A stretch of DNA of 64,000 bases, taken from the NCBI GenBank assembly GCA_963810945.1, contig CAWEPI010000008.1, forward strand, positions 868,001-932,000. The letters run 5' to 3'. The stretch is from JAOUEA01 sp963810945. GTDB lineage: Bacteria; Actinomycetota; UBA4738; HRBIN12. The first letter of the stretch is position 1, and the number at the start of each line of letters is the position of its first letter. The notes below the pieces were generated by a model that worked only from the letters and a program-made list of their open reading frames with translations, did not search any database and was not told the DNA's origin. The position numbers and the translations under genes were made by a program. This document shows, piece after piece, positions 1 through 8,059 of this stretch.

Positions 1-1
1 T

Positions 2-397
2 CGACACGCCGCGGCCATGATCACGCTCGGTGCCGATGGGATGCCCAAGGCGGTGCGGGTGGGCGTGGCCCTGGTCGACGGCGAGCTGTGGAGCAGCGGC
101 ACGCGCGATCGCGTGCGCACCCGGCGGCTCCGCGGCGAGCCCCGTTGCACGCTCTTCGTCTTCGATGAGGGATACGCCTGGCGCTCGTTCGAGACGATCG
201 TCACGATCCTCGACGGCGAGGAGGCGCCGGACATGAACCTCCGGTTGTTCCGCCAGATGCAGGGCCGGCCGACGGGGCCCCTAGGCTGGTTCGGCCGCGA
301 GCTGTCCGAGGAAGCGTTCCTGCAGCGGATGGTCGATGAGGGCCGGCTGATCTACCGGTTCGATGTGCGACGGTCCTACGGCATGCCGGCGGATTGA
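2..397 (+). CDS. PPOX-class flavin/F420 oxidoreductase family protein, 5' truncated by window edge
   Basis: The open frame already runs at the first bases of the window (reads RHAAAM before the first ATG at 17), so the true start lies outside. The stretch ITLGADGMPKAVRV matches the first strand of the split-barrel fold of pyridoxamine 5'-phosphate oxidase-like proteins, where a statement of the type LATxxxDGxPxxxPV is usual. The following SSGTRDRVRTRRLRGEPRC resembles the usual cofactor-contacting segment. Members bind FMN, FAD, heme or F420 and reduce various substrates; the cofactor cannot be told here. About 131 residues are visible, close to the normal family length, so only the first few residues are missing. 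The stop lies 40 bp before the PAP2 gene. Confidence 0.65.
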   Translation, partial: RHAAAMITLGADGMPKAVRVGVALVDGELWSSGTRDRVRTRRLRGEPRCTLFVFDEGYAWRSFETIVTILDGEEAPDMNLRLFRQMQGRPTGPLGWFGRELSEEAFLQRMVDEGRLIYRFDVRRSYGMPAD

Positions 398-437
398 CCC
401 TTCCGTCGCCCGCGGAGTACGGTCGCCTGCGCACACG

Positions 438-1076
438 ATGAGTGGCAATCCGCACGCCCGGGTCGATGGAGCGACGATCGCGATCGGTGGCCTGGTGCTG
501 GTCGGCTGCGTGCTGTTCGCGATGGCGGATCTGAACGATCTCGAGGTGGGTCTGTTCCGCGCGGTGAACGGGCTCCCCGACGAGCTGCGCCCGTACGTGT
601 GGCCCCTGATGCAATACGGCACGTTCATCACGATCCCGCTCCTCGCGCTGCTCGCGATCGCGTTCCGCCGACCCCGTCTGGGCGTCGCGTTGCTCCTCGC
701 CGGGGTGGTCGTGTACCTCCTCGCGCTCGTCGTGAAGGAGATCGTCGACCGGGGGCGGCCGGAGGCGCTCGTCGACGGGGTCCACGCTCGCGAGGTGTTC
801 GGTCCCGACAGCCTCGGCTTCCCCTCGGGGCACGCGGCGGTGGCGACGGCGCTCACGGTCGTGGTGGCCGCCCACCTCTCCCGCCGGTGGGCGATCGCCG
901 CGGTCGCCGTGGCGCTCGTGGTGTTCTTCGGCAGGATGTACGTGGGCGCGCACCTTCCACTCGACCTGATCGGGGGTGCGGCGCTCGGAGCGATCGCCGG
1001 GGGTGTCGCGAACCTGATGGTCCGTCCCACCCCGCGGTCGTCGAACCCTCGAACGCCGACGCCATCGGCAGGCTGA
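438..1076 (+). CDS. PAP2-family membrane phosphatase
   Basis: A 212-residue integral membrane protein with the three phosphatidic-acid-phosphatase signature blocks in order: KEIVDRGRP (KX6RP), PSGHAAVATAL (PSGH, catalytic His) and GRMYVGAHLPLDLIGG (RX5HX3D). About six membrane helices are visible. Such enzymes dephosphorylate lipid phosphates such as undecaprenyl pyrophosphate or phosphatidate on the outer face of the membrane. The ATG at 438 is chosen because translation from the upstream in-frame ATG at 363 would overlap the PPOX gene and add a non-membrane stretch. The substrate is not predictable from the sequence. Confidence 0.85.
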   Translation: MSGNPHARVDGATIAIGGLVLVGCVLFAMADLNDLEVGLFRAVNGLPDELRPYVWPLMQYGTFITIPLLALLAIAFRRPRLGVALLLAGVVVYLLALVVKEIVDRGRPEALVDGVHAREVFGPDSLGFPSGHAAVATALTVVVAAHLSRRWAIAAVAVALVVFFGRMYVGAHLPLDLIGGAALGAIAGGVANLMVRPTPRSSNPRTPTPSAG

Positions 1077-1093
1077 AGGCCCGCGTCGCCGCG

Positions 1094-1543
1094 CTAGGTG
1101 TTGCGCGTGCCTGCCACGAACAGGCAGGCGAACGCGGTGCCGATCGTGCCCGCGATCGGGGCCAGCAGCGCGGCCAGTGGGATGCGTGTCGGGTCGGTCC
1201 CCGTCACCAGCACGGGCGCCCAGATCGACGCGATCGCAACCACGGCCCAGATCGCCACCACAACGAGCGCGAGTGCACGCCAGCGACCGTCCACCTTGTC
1301 TCTGCCCATCGCGCCGGTCATGAGGATGAAGCCGGAGGCGATCGCACCCCACAACCACATCGTCACGGCTGCTATCGGCAGATGCTCCTGCATCGAACCG
1401 CTCACCATATCGGGGGCGAACAGGCTCGCCGCGCCGACGGCGATCCACACCGCGGCCGCGGCCGCGCCGACCATCAGGAAGCGGTCGTCACGCGGGGTCG
1501 CCGCCACGGTCGGGAACTCCGGAAGTCTCGTCTGCGTACGCAT
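1094..1543 (-). CDS. four-helix membrane protein of unknown function
   Basis: I do not recognise a family. The 149-residue product has a short charged N terminus followed by four hydrophobic helices (starting near residues 22, 57, 91 and 123 of the product) with small polar loops, and no catalytic motif is evident. The start ATG at 1543 is chosen over the in-frame ATG at 1585 because a strong ribosome site, GAGGAGG, lies six bases before it. The gene converges with the PAP2 gene, with 17 bp between the two stop codons. Confidence 0.6.
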   Translation of the reverse strand: MRTQTRLPEFPTVAATPRDDRFLMVGAAAAAVWIAVGAASLFAPDMVSGSMQEHLPIAAVTMWLWGAIASGFILMTGAMGRDKVDGRWRALALVVVAIWAVVAIASIWAPVLVTGTDPTRIPLAALLAPIAGTIGTAFACLFVAGTRNT

Positions 1544-1679
1544 CGGATCCTCCTCGTCTGCTATCCCAAGCGTGTCAGTCGCCACGTGCGCCCTGGAGGG
1601 GCTGAAGGCCCGGTCCCCGCGGTCGCTTCGTCACCCGGCCGGGCATGCCAACGGGTGGAGCGACCGCCGTCGCCCGAGC

Positions 1680-1685
1680 TAGCAT
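1680..1685 (+). promoter_or_regulatory. putative -10 box of a leaderless promoter
   Basis: TAGCAT ends six bases before the ATG at 1692 and no ribosome site lies between. This spacing puts the transcription start at or next to the A of the start codon. The identical hexamer and spacing occur before holB (48326). Confidence 0.5.
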
Positions 1686-1691
1686 CCGGTG

Positions 1692-3136
1692 ATGCGGTTC
1701 CCCGGGCTCGGGACGTGGATCGAGCGCCGAGCGGCGCGCTCGCCTGCCGATGTCGCGCTCATCGCGGAGGGCGCATCACGCTCCTATCGCGACCTCGCGG
1801 CCGACGTGCGCGCCATCGCAGCGATGCTCCAACGCGAAGGTATCGGTCCGGGCGATCGGGTGGCGTTCCATGGGGGCAACCACCCGGTCGCGCTCGGGTC
1901 ACTGTTCGGCGCGACGGCGATCGGCGCCGTATGGGTTCCGATCCATCCCGCGCGACCCGAGGATGAGGTGCGTGCGGTGCTGGAGGATGCGGAGCCCCAC
2001 GTCCTGATCCGCGCGTCGCCGATGTCGCGTCCGGAGACGGACGCCCTCGTGTTCGAAGCCGAAGAGCTGGTCGGGCTCCCGGCGGGCTCCGAGGTACTGC
2101 CGGCACGGCAGCCAGCCGCGGAGGACCTCGCGATCCTCGCGTACACCTCGGGGACGACGGGGGCGCCGAAGGGCGTGATGCTCTCCCACGCCAACGTGAT
2201 GTGGGGAGTCGTCCAGATGGTTGGCGCCTGCGCGTTCTCTCCATCGGACGTGACGCTGGCGGCCGCACCGTTCACGCGCATGGGTGGTCTGGGGGTGACT
2301 GTCCTCCCGACCCTGTTCACCGGCGGGGCGATCGTCGTGCCGCCGAGCGCGGAGGGCGGTGCGGTCCTCACCACGATCGAGCAGACGCGCGTGTCCGTGG
2401 TGTTCGCGAACCCCGACCTGCTCGACGCGATGGTGCGGGCCCCCGCGTGGGCGGGCACGGATCTCTCGAGCGTGCGCACGGGGGTGGTGGGGGGCGGCCT
2501 CGTCCCTGAGGGTCTGTTGCGGAGCTACCTCGACCGGGGCGTGATGCTGCTGCACGGATACGGGCTCACCGAGGCGTCCCCGGTGGTCTCGCTCCTCGAC
2601 GAGCGGGATGCCGCGATCCGCGCCGGGTCGGTGGGCAAGCCGTTGCCGTTCGTCGAGGTCCGGGCCGAGCGTCCCGACGGATCGGCCTGCGGGGTCGACG
2701 AGGTCGGCGCCTGGTGGGTCCGCGGTCCCAACGTCGCCGAGGGGTACTGGCGTCGCCCCCCGGTCCGCGATGCGGAGGGCTGGTTCCCGACCGGAGATGT
2801 TGGGTCGATCGATGCGGACGGGATACCTCAGCTTCCTCGACCGGGCGTCGTCCGCGATGGAGGTGGGACGGTGCCGTCGTCTATCCGGCCACGATCGAGC
2901 GGGCGCTGTACGGCGCGCCGGGCCTCGTGGACGCGACCGCCGTCGAACTTGACGGACGCATCGTCGCCACCGTCGTCACCGAGGGCGCGATCGATCCGGC
3001 GCGCAACTGTTCGCGATCTTGCGGTCTGCGCTCGCTCCGCATGAGATGCCGAGCGAGATCCGGCGGGTGGAGCGAGATCCCGCGCAATGCCGCAGGCAAG
3101 GTGCGTCGCGCCGATCTCCGTCGGGCGCTCGCCTAG
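1692..3136 (+). CDS. AMP-forming acyl-CoA synthetase/ligase (frame broken near the 3' end)
   Basis: Adenylate-forming ligase of about 480 residues. It activates a carboxylic acid with ATP and transfers it to CoA. Visible motifs: the phosphate loop AYTSGTTGAPKG, the GYGLTEASP block and GWFPTGDVG. The C-terminal lysine motif IPRNAAGKVRR, which carries the catalytic Lys, is present but in another frame. Conserved protein sequence jumps frames near 2832, 2870, 3008 and 3075: GYLSFLDRAS, then GAVVYPATIERALYG, then FAILRSALAPHEMPS, then IPRNAAGK. Three of the four need removal of one base; the one near 3008 needs one base added or two removed. Because all pieces keep family residues, sequencing error is more likely than decay. 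It stands alone, with a leaderless promoter. The acyl substrate is unknown. Confidence 0.8.
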
Positions 3137-3168
3137 CGAGCCCCGAGCGGGCTCCGCGCATCGGCACG

Positions 3169-4080
3169 TCACCCCAGGCAGATCGCGAACGGGGTGACCT
3201 TCCGACTGCCGCCGCCGATGCTGTGGATCCGACTCATCCACCCGTCGTCGGGGATGTGGTCGGCGTCCGTGCCATCGTACGGCGCCGAGGTGATCGAGCG
3301 GGCGGTGCTCGTGCCGCCCGTGACCCGGGCGCCGCCGCCCACCACGTGCTCAGAGGGGCCACAGGCGACCCGGCGGAGGATGGTTCCTCCGGCGACGAGG
3401 GTGCCGGGCTTGAGCTTCACGTAGCGCAGCGGCATGTGTGCGGCGCAGACGGCGTACACGCTCGAACCCGCCCGAGGCCGCCGCCGGGGTCATAGACCGT
3501 GCCTGCCCAGCCGTCGTCCGTGATCAGCTTCGGATCGCCGCCGTCGAGTCGGGAGCGACGACGTGACCCAACTGCCCGTCGTGGCGATGAACGCGCTCCC
3601 GGTGCTCACGTGCCACCGAGGCGCTCCGCATCCCACCGACCCGGAACGCTCACCGGAAGGGGAGTCGGGGACGGTCGTGAAGGGATACGCGAGGATGCCG
3701 CCATGAACGCAGATCGAGTAGGCGGTGAGCGCGGCGACGTCGGGACCGTGAGCGTACGCCAGCCATCCGTCGTCACCCGACGTGTCGGTGTCGTTGAAGT
3801 CGTCCCAGCGGCTGGCCGCCAGCCACGCCTGGGCGACAGGGCCACCGGCCGCCGATCCGCCGCCGATCAGATGCCAGTTCGGGCCGCCGCAGCCCGCCTC
3901 GGCACCGGCGGACTGACTGACGAACGGCGACGCGTCGGAGGCATATCGGACCCCTCCGATCGTCCCGAAGACGTGGTCGCCCACGTTCGGATCGATCGGC
4001 GTGCCGCCGAAGGCGCTCGTGGGCGCGCTCATCACGAGCGTGGTCACCAACAGGGCGAGGATGCCGGCCACGGTCTTCAT
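3169..4080 (-). CDS. secreted protein made of three ~75-residue Cys-containing repeats (frame broken)
   Basis: The protein begins with a clear signal peptide (MKTVAGILALLVTTLVMS, cleavage near SAFG). The mature part, about 280 residues, appears to be three copies of one unit: CGGPNWHLIGGGS ... DDGWLAYAHG ... AYSICVHG; CGAPRWHVSTGS ... DDGWAGTVYDP ... VYAVCAAH; CGPSEHVVGGGAR ... DDGWMSRIHS ... PFAICLG. Each unit has two Cys about 55-60 apart, probably forming a disulfide, plus a central DDGW. Two frame breaks (near 3545 and 3450) interrupt the second unit, but the repeat pattern continues across both. I do not know a function; extracellular binding is a guess. It is followed by the acyl-CoA ligase in convergent orientation. 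Confidence 0.6.
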
Positions 4081-4126
4081 CGTGCGGACGATACCCCATG
4101 GCTCCGTCCCGACCCGTGAACGCCGA

Positions 4127-4876
4127 TCAGGTCGCGGTGGCGCTGACGTGGATCAGCCTCGCGACCGAGCGGTAGGGTTCGCGACGGCCGGCCTCGCGCT
4201 CCAGCTCGAGGAGCTGCTCGTGGCGATCGGCGGGGAGGTCGTCGGGCGCGAGATCCGAGAAGAGGCGGATACCGACGTGTGAGTCCATCTGCCAACCGCT
4301 CTCCGTGAGGAGACCCCTCCACTCCTCCAGGGTTCGGGACCGGTTCGGGATGCCCAGGTTCCCCGCGGCGACGGGATCGTCGAGCAACCGACGCGCCTCC
4401 GCGTAGTCGCCCTTCAGCCCCGGGCGCACCGCGAGTCCCTTTCGGTTCTTCTCGAGCAGCGACAGGACGGTCCCGACCCGAGCGACCGATCGCAGCGCCT
4501 CGAGGGACGGTCGGGGCTCGTCGAGGTACATGAGTACGGCATGGCAGCAGATGGCGTCGTACGGACCGGGCGCCACCGCTCGGACCTCGTGGATCGAGCC
4601 GGCGCGTGCCGTGATGTCGACCCCTGCATGCGCGATGCGCTCGCGCGCGATGTCGAGCATGCGCGCGGACGGGTCGAGGATCGTGACCTCGTACCCGCGC
4701 TCCGCGAGCGGCACCGCGACCACGCCCGAACCTCCGCCCGCGTCCAGGATCCGCGCCGGCGGCGGAGGCAGCGTGTCGTGCAGCCGTTCGAGGACGAGCG
4801 CGAGCCGGATCCGGCCGCGCGTGGTCTCGTAGTGCGCGTCGAACCACGCGGCCCGCTCGTCGAAGGTGGGGTGCAT
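4127..4876 (-). CDS. class I SAM-dependent methyltransferase
   Basis: A 249-residue Rossmann-fold methyltransferase. The SAM-binding motif I reads ILDAGGGSG (residues about 43-51), followed by the acidic end of strand 2 in VTILDPSARML and by RAGSIHEV and PYDAICCHAVLMYL at the positions of motifs II-IV. It transfers a methyl group from SAM to an unknown small molecule. The gene is the last of an apparent four-gene minus-strand operon (ArsR regulator, SRPBCC protein, VOC protein, methyltransferase). Its start codon is only 4 bp past the VOC stop, so the two are probably co-translated. Confidence 0.8.
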   Translation of the reverse strand: MHPTFDERAAWFDAHYETTRGRIRLALVLERLHDTLPPPPARILDAGGGSGVVAVPLAERGYEVTILDPSARMLDIARERIAHAGVDITARAGSIHEVRAVAPGPYDAICCHAVLMYLDEPRPSLEALRSVARVGTVLSLLEKNRKGLAVRPGLKGDYAEARRLLDDPVAAGNLGIPNRSRTLEEWRGLLTESGWQMDSHVGIRLFSDLAPDDLPADRHEQLLELEREAGRREPYRSVARLIHVSATAT

Positions 4877-4880
4877 CCCC

Positions 4881-5354
4881 TCACGCGGCCGCGTTCGCGG
4901 CGTCCTCCAGCACCTTGACGTCGATCTTCTGCATCTGCAGCATCGCCTGCATCGCCCGCTGGGCGCGCTCGGGGTCGGGGTCGCTCAGGAGCTCGCCCAT
5001 CCGCTCGGGGATGATCTGCCAGCTCAGGCCGAACCGATCCTTGAGCCAACCGCACATCGACTCCTCGCCGCCGTCGGCGATCAGCGCCGACCAGAGCCGG
5101 TCGACCTCGTCCTGATCCGCGCAGTTCACGCTGAACGAGACCGCCTCGGTGAACGGGAACTGGGGTCCGCCGTTGATCGCCATGAAGTCCTGACCGAGGA
5201 GACGGAAGAACACCAGGGCGACGTTGTCACCGCTGGGCGTGCCGTCGAGCCGTTGAACGTCGGTAATCTCCGCGTCGGCGAAGAGGGAAACGTAGAAGTT
5301 GGCGGCCTCCTCGGCCTGGGTGTCGAACCAGAGGCACGGTGTGATCTTCTGCAT
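4881..5354 (-). CDS. VOC-superfamily (PhnB-like) protein
   Basis: A 157-residue protein of the PhnB/3-demethylubiquinone methyltransferase-like branch of the vicinal-oxygen-chelate fold. It starts MQKITPCLWFDTQAEEAA and contains the typical block AINGGPQFPFTEAVSFSVNC and the later WGLKDRFGLSWQ-like stretch (here CGWLKDRFGLSWQIIPE). Family members often lack a proven activity. It lies between an SRPBCC gene (25 bp upstream) and the methyltransferase gene (4 bp downstream), an arrangement frequent in ArsR-controlled operons. Confidence 0.85.
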   Translation of the reverse strand: MQKITPCLWFDTQAEEAANFYVSLFADAEITDVQRLDGTPSGDNVALVFFRLLGQDFMAINGGPQFPFTEAVSFSVNCADQDEVDRLWSALIADGGEESMCGWLKDRFGLSWQIIPERMGELLSDPDPERAQRAMQAMLQMQKIDVKVLEDAANAAA

Positions 5355-5379
5355 GACGGTGCTCCTTCCCGCTCGTGGG

Positions 5380-5862
5380 TCAGCTGTTGGCGACGAGCTT
5401 GGCGACGAGGTCGTCGAGGCGGTCGTAGCCCTCGTTCATGCCTTCGGCCATCCCGGCGTCGACCATGGCGTCGCGCGCCTCGACCGACTGGAACACGGAG
5501 TTGGTGTGGACCGTGGTCTTCCCCTCCTCCTCCTCGAGCGTGAGGGTGTCCATCGAGACGTGGCCGGGCGCCCCCTCGAACTCGAAGGTCTGCACGAAGC
5601 CGTCGGGCGAGGGCTCGCCGTGGAAGACCCCGTGGAAGCCGAACGCGTTGCCCGCGCCATCGGAGGCGACGTAGCGCCACGCACCGCCGTCGCGCACATC
5701 GAACCGGTCGACCGTCGTCGTGTACTTCCGCGGCCCGAGCCACTGCACGAGCAGCTCTGGTTCGGTGAACGCGCGGAAGACGAGGTCGCGCGGCGCGTCG
5801 AAGGTGCGGGAGGTGAGGATCTGCGGCACACCCGGCTCCGCCGTGATCTGCATCTCGGTCAT
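5380..5862 (-). CDS. SRPBCC / AHSA1-domain protein
   Basis: A 160-residue START-like protein with the family hallmarks SRTFDAPRDLVFRAFTEPELLVQWLGP near the N terminus and EGMNEGYDRLDDLVAKL at the C terminus. AHSA1-type proteins bind hydrophobic ligands; the function of stand-alone bacterial members is mostly unknown. The ATG at 5862 overlaps the TGA of the upstream ArsR gene (ATGA), so translation is probably coupled. Confidence 0.88.
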   Translation of the reverse strand: MTEMQITAEPGVPQILTSRTFDAPRDLVFRAFTEPELLVQWLGPRKYTTTVDRFDVRDGGAWRYVASDGAGNAFGFHGVFHGEPSPDGFVQTFEFEGAPGHVSMDTLTLEEEEGKTTVHTNSVFQSVEARDAMVDAGMAEGMNEGYDRLDDLVAKLVANS

Positions 5863-6233
5863 GTCGTACCCCTTCCTGTCGGATCGCTCGGCCGCGATCG
5901 GTCGGTCTGTTCCGCCTGCAGCGCCGCGAGGAGTTCGTCGAGGCGCTCGTAGCTCTCTTCCCAATATGCCCGGTAGCCGGCGAGCCACACGGTGGCCTCC
6001 TTCAGCGGTTCGGCCTCGAGGTGGCTGAGGCGTGCCGTGGCGCGGCGCGTGCGGGAGATCAACCCCGCGCGCTCGAGCACCTTGAGGTGCCGGGAGATCG
6101 CTGGCTGAGAGACGGTGAACGGGGCCGCCAGCTCGGCGACGCTCGCCTCTCCCAGGGCGAGACGCGAGAGGATCGCGCGCCGCGTGGGATCCGCGAGGGC
6201 CCCGAACACCGCATCGAGCTGATCGACCGCCAT
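5859..6233 (-). CDS. ArsR/SmtB-family winged-helix repressor
   Basis: A 124-residue regulator. The DNA-binding unit is plain: VFGALADPTRRAILSRLALG, then helix-turn-helix ELAAPFTVSQPAISRHLKVLERAGLI and the wing SRTRRATARLSHLE. There are no Cys residues of a metal-sensing site, which agrees with the group of ArsR proteins that travel with SRPBCC genes and sense something other than metal. It is the first gene of the four-gene minus-strand operon. A palindrome in the AT-rich DNA just upstream (6235-6268) is the likely operator, implying autoregulation. Confidence 0.9.
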   Translation of the reverse strand: MAVDQLDAVFGALADPTRRAILSRLALGEASVAELAAPFTVSQPAISRHLKVLERAGLISRTRRATARLSHLEAEPLKEATVWLAGYRAYWEESYERLDELLAALQAEQTDRSRPSDPTGRGTT

Positions 6234-6234
6234 C

Positions 6235-6268
6235 CATAACCTCTTATTTATATAACGAGTAGGTTATA
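6235..6268. promoter_or_regulatory. AT-rich inverted repeat, probable ArsR operator/promoter
   Basis: Arms ATAACCT (6236-6242) and AGGTTAT (6261-6267) flank an 18-bp core rich in A and T (TTATTTATATAACG). In a window this GC-rich the stretch stands out sharply. It touches the start codon of the ArsR gene, the place expected for an autorepressor site that also covers the -10 region. Confidence 0.6.
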
Positions 6269-6357
6269 GATGATGGAGACGTCCCACGTCAAGTCGCGGG
6301 GAAGGGCGCGCCTTCAGCCGATCTCTCCTCCAACTGCATCGAGAAGGACGGGGACGC

Positions 6358-6717
6358 TCAGCCCATCGGGCTGGCGAGCTGGAAGTAGTTGTCGTCCGGG
6401 TCGGAGAACGTGCAGATCAACATGTCCGTGGAGTCACCGGCGGGGTTGTACGGCTCCTGGATCACGGTGGCACCGGCCGCGACCATGCGGTCGAACTCGG
6501 TCTTCACGTCCGGGGTCTCGATGTTCCAGATGATCCTGCCCGGTTGGGCGTTCTGGCCCCGCACCTGGTCGTGGGGGCCGACCATGATGCCCCCGGAGCC
6601 GAGCTGCCATCCGGTGTAGCCCCCCTCGTTCCACGCTGGGGCGCCGAAGACCTTCGTGTAGTAGTCGATGAGACGCTGAGGGTCCTCCGAACCGATCAGG
6701 ACGCTGTTGAGGTTCAT
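6358..6717 (-). CDS. VOC/glyoxalase-fold protein
   Basis: A 119-residue single VOC domain: MNLNSVLIGSEDPQRLIDYY at the start, a middle WQLGSGGIMVGPHD stretch and the terminal FSDPDDNYFQLASP typical for glyoxalase/bleomycin-resistance proteins. Possible metal ligands cannot be assigned securely. The ATG at 6717 is preferred because AAGGGAGG lies directly upstream; the longer in-frame form from 6816 adds an unlikely leader. The gene stands alone, facing away from the ArsR operon's upstream region. Confidence 0.8.
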   Translation of the reverse strand: MNLNSVLIGSEDPQRLIDYYTKVFGAPAWNEGGYTGWQLGSGGIMVGPHDQVRGQNAQPGRIIWNIETPDVKTEFDRMVAAGATVIQEPYNPAGDSTDMLICTFSDPDDNYFQLASPMG

Positions 6718-6877
6718 GCTGCCTCCCTTCGTCGACCCATCCTTACCAGAGGTAGCGACGATCGAAACCCAAAGGCCCGACGGCGCGCCTGCGCCCGACG
6801 TCCCGTGATCGGCCATCCCTGGCTATCCTGGCTGTTCGGGGTGGTCGGGGACGAGGGCCCCTCGAAGGAGGGCGGCC

Positions 6878-7270
6878 ATGGGCGATCGGGAGGTCGGCGG
6901 CGACATCGGGCTCCGCTTCGTGCGCGCGCTCGTGACGAAGGACGTCGAGGCACTGACGTCGCTCCTCGATCCCCAGATCGAATTCCGCGGTCTCACGCCG
7001 AGCCGCGGATGGGAGGCATCATCGCCCGACGGGGTCCGAGAGATCGTGTTCGGCTCGTGGTTCGAACCGCAGGATCACGTCCGGGAGACGCTCGCGGCCG
7101 ACACCGACCGGGTCGCGGACCGGGATCGTCTCCGGTACCGGTTGCGGGTCGAGAGCGAGGGTAGCGAGTACCTGGTCGAGCAGCAGGGGTACTACGACGT
7201 CGTCGACGGCCGCATCACCCGCATGAGCTTGATGTGCTCGGGGTTCCGACCGTGGCCCGGCCCGTCGTGA
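6878..7270 (+). CDS. NTF2-like (SnoaL-type) protein
   Basis: A 130-residue alpha+beta barrel protein of the nuclear-transport-factor-2 superfamily: GLRFVRALVTKDVEALTSLL forms the first helices, followed by IEFRGLTPSRGWEASSPDGV and the strand-rich VEQQGYYDVVDGRITRMSL. Members include isomerases, polyketide cyclases and binding proteins; no catalytic residue set could be assigned. It ends 2 bp before the convergent stop of the GIN-domain gene. Confidence 0.65.
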   Translation: MGDREVGGDIGLRFVRALVTKDVEALTSLLDPQIEFRGLTPSRGWEASSPDGVREIVFGSWFEPQDHVRETLAADTDRVADRDRLRYRLRVESEGSEYLVEQQGYYDVVDGRITRMSLMCSGFRPWPGPS

Positions 7271-7272
7271 CG

Positions 7273-7908
7273 CTACCTCGCAACGATGCTCGAGGCTCCG
7301 GACGTTGCGGACCGCTCCACGGACGGGGAGCCTGCGTAGCGCATGTGTGAGGCCCCGGACGCGCCGGCCGTAAGCGTCCCAGTCGCCGTCACGTCGGCGG
7401 TCGACGCCCCGGAGAGGTCGATCGTGAGGTCGACCACCGCGAGTGCGTCGGCGTACAAGTGGCTCGCGCCGGAGACGGTCGCCTCGACCATCGACGCAAC
7501 GCCGGCCAGGGTCGCCATCGCCGACCCCGAAAGCGCGACGTGACCGGCACCCAGCGCGAGATCGGCGGTGATCGTGCTCGAGCCTGACAGGGCGATGTCC
7601 AGTCGTTCTCTCTCGATGGTCGATGCGATACGCACGGTCGAGGCGCCGGCTCCGAACACACGATCGATCGCGGGCGCGGTGACTTCGGCCTCCAGGGTTG
7701 CGCCGTGCGCGTGATGGATGCCGGGCCGGAGTCCGATGCGGAGTAGGCCATCCCTCACCTCGATCCTGACGTCGTCCCGGAGCACGGCGTCCGCGCGCAG
7801 CTTCACGGCTTCCGGAGACCCGATCTTGACGTCGACCGTGAACCGATCCGAGACCTCCAGACCCGTGAACGGCTCCACATCGATGGATGTCATCGGCATC
7901 TCGCTCAT
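7273..7908 (-). CDS. DUF2807 (GIN-domain) beta-solenoid protein
   Basis: A 211-residue protein with the short-period repeat of putative auto-transporter adhesin head GIN domains: FTGLEVSDRFTVDVKIG at the start, followed by strands carrying repeated SGSS, SGSA, SGAS and GAS turns. This pattern predicts a right-handed beta-helix. No signal peptide is visible. The start at 7908 is favoured over the two later in-frame ATGs (7899, 7893) by GGAAGGAG five bases upstream. Function unknown. Confidence 0.8.
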   Translation of the reverse strand: MSEMPMTSIDVEPFTGLEVSDRFTVDVKIGSPEAVKLRADAVLRDDVRIEVRDGLLRIGLRPGIHHAHGATLEAEVTAPAIDRVFGAGASTVRIASTIERERLDIALSGSSTITADLALGAGHVALSGSAMATLAGVASMVEATVSGASHLYADALAVVDLTIDLSGASTADVTATGTLTAGASGASHMRYAGSPSVERSATSGASSIVAR

Positions 7909-8059
7909 CTCGCTCCTTCCGCTGATTCGCGATCCGTGCTCCATGTGCCGTCGGCGATTCCACCATGACCCGACGACGAGGTCCACCGCGGGCGCGGACA
8001 GGTCGCGCGTCGCTCCTTCGGTACACTTCCTGCCTTCCTGACCTGCGGAGACGACGTAC

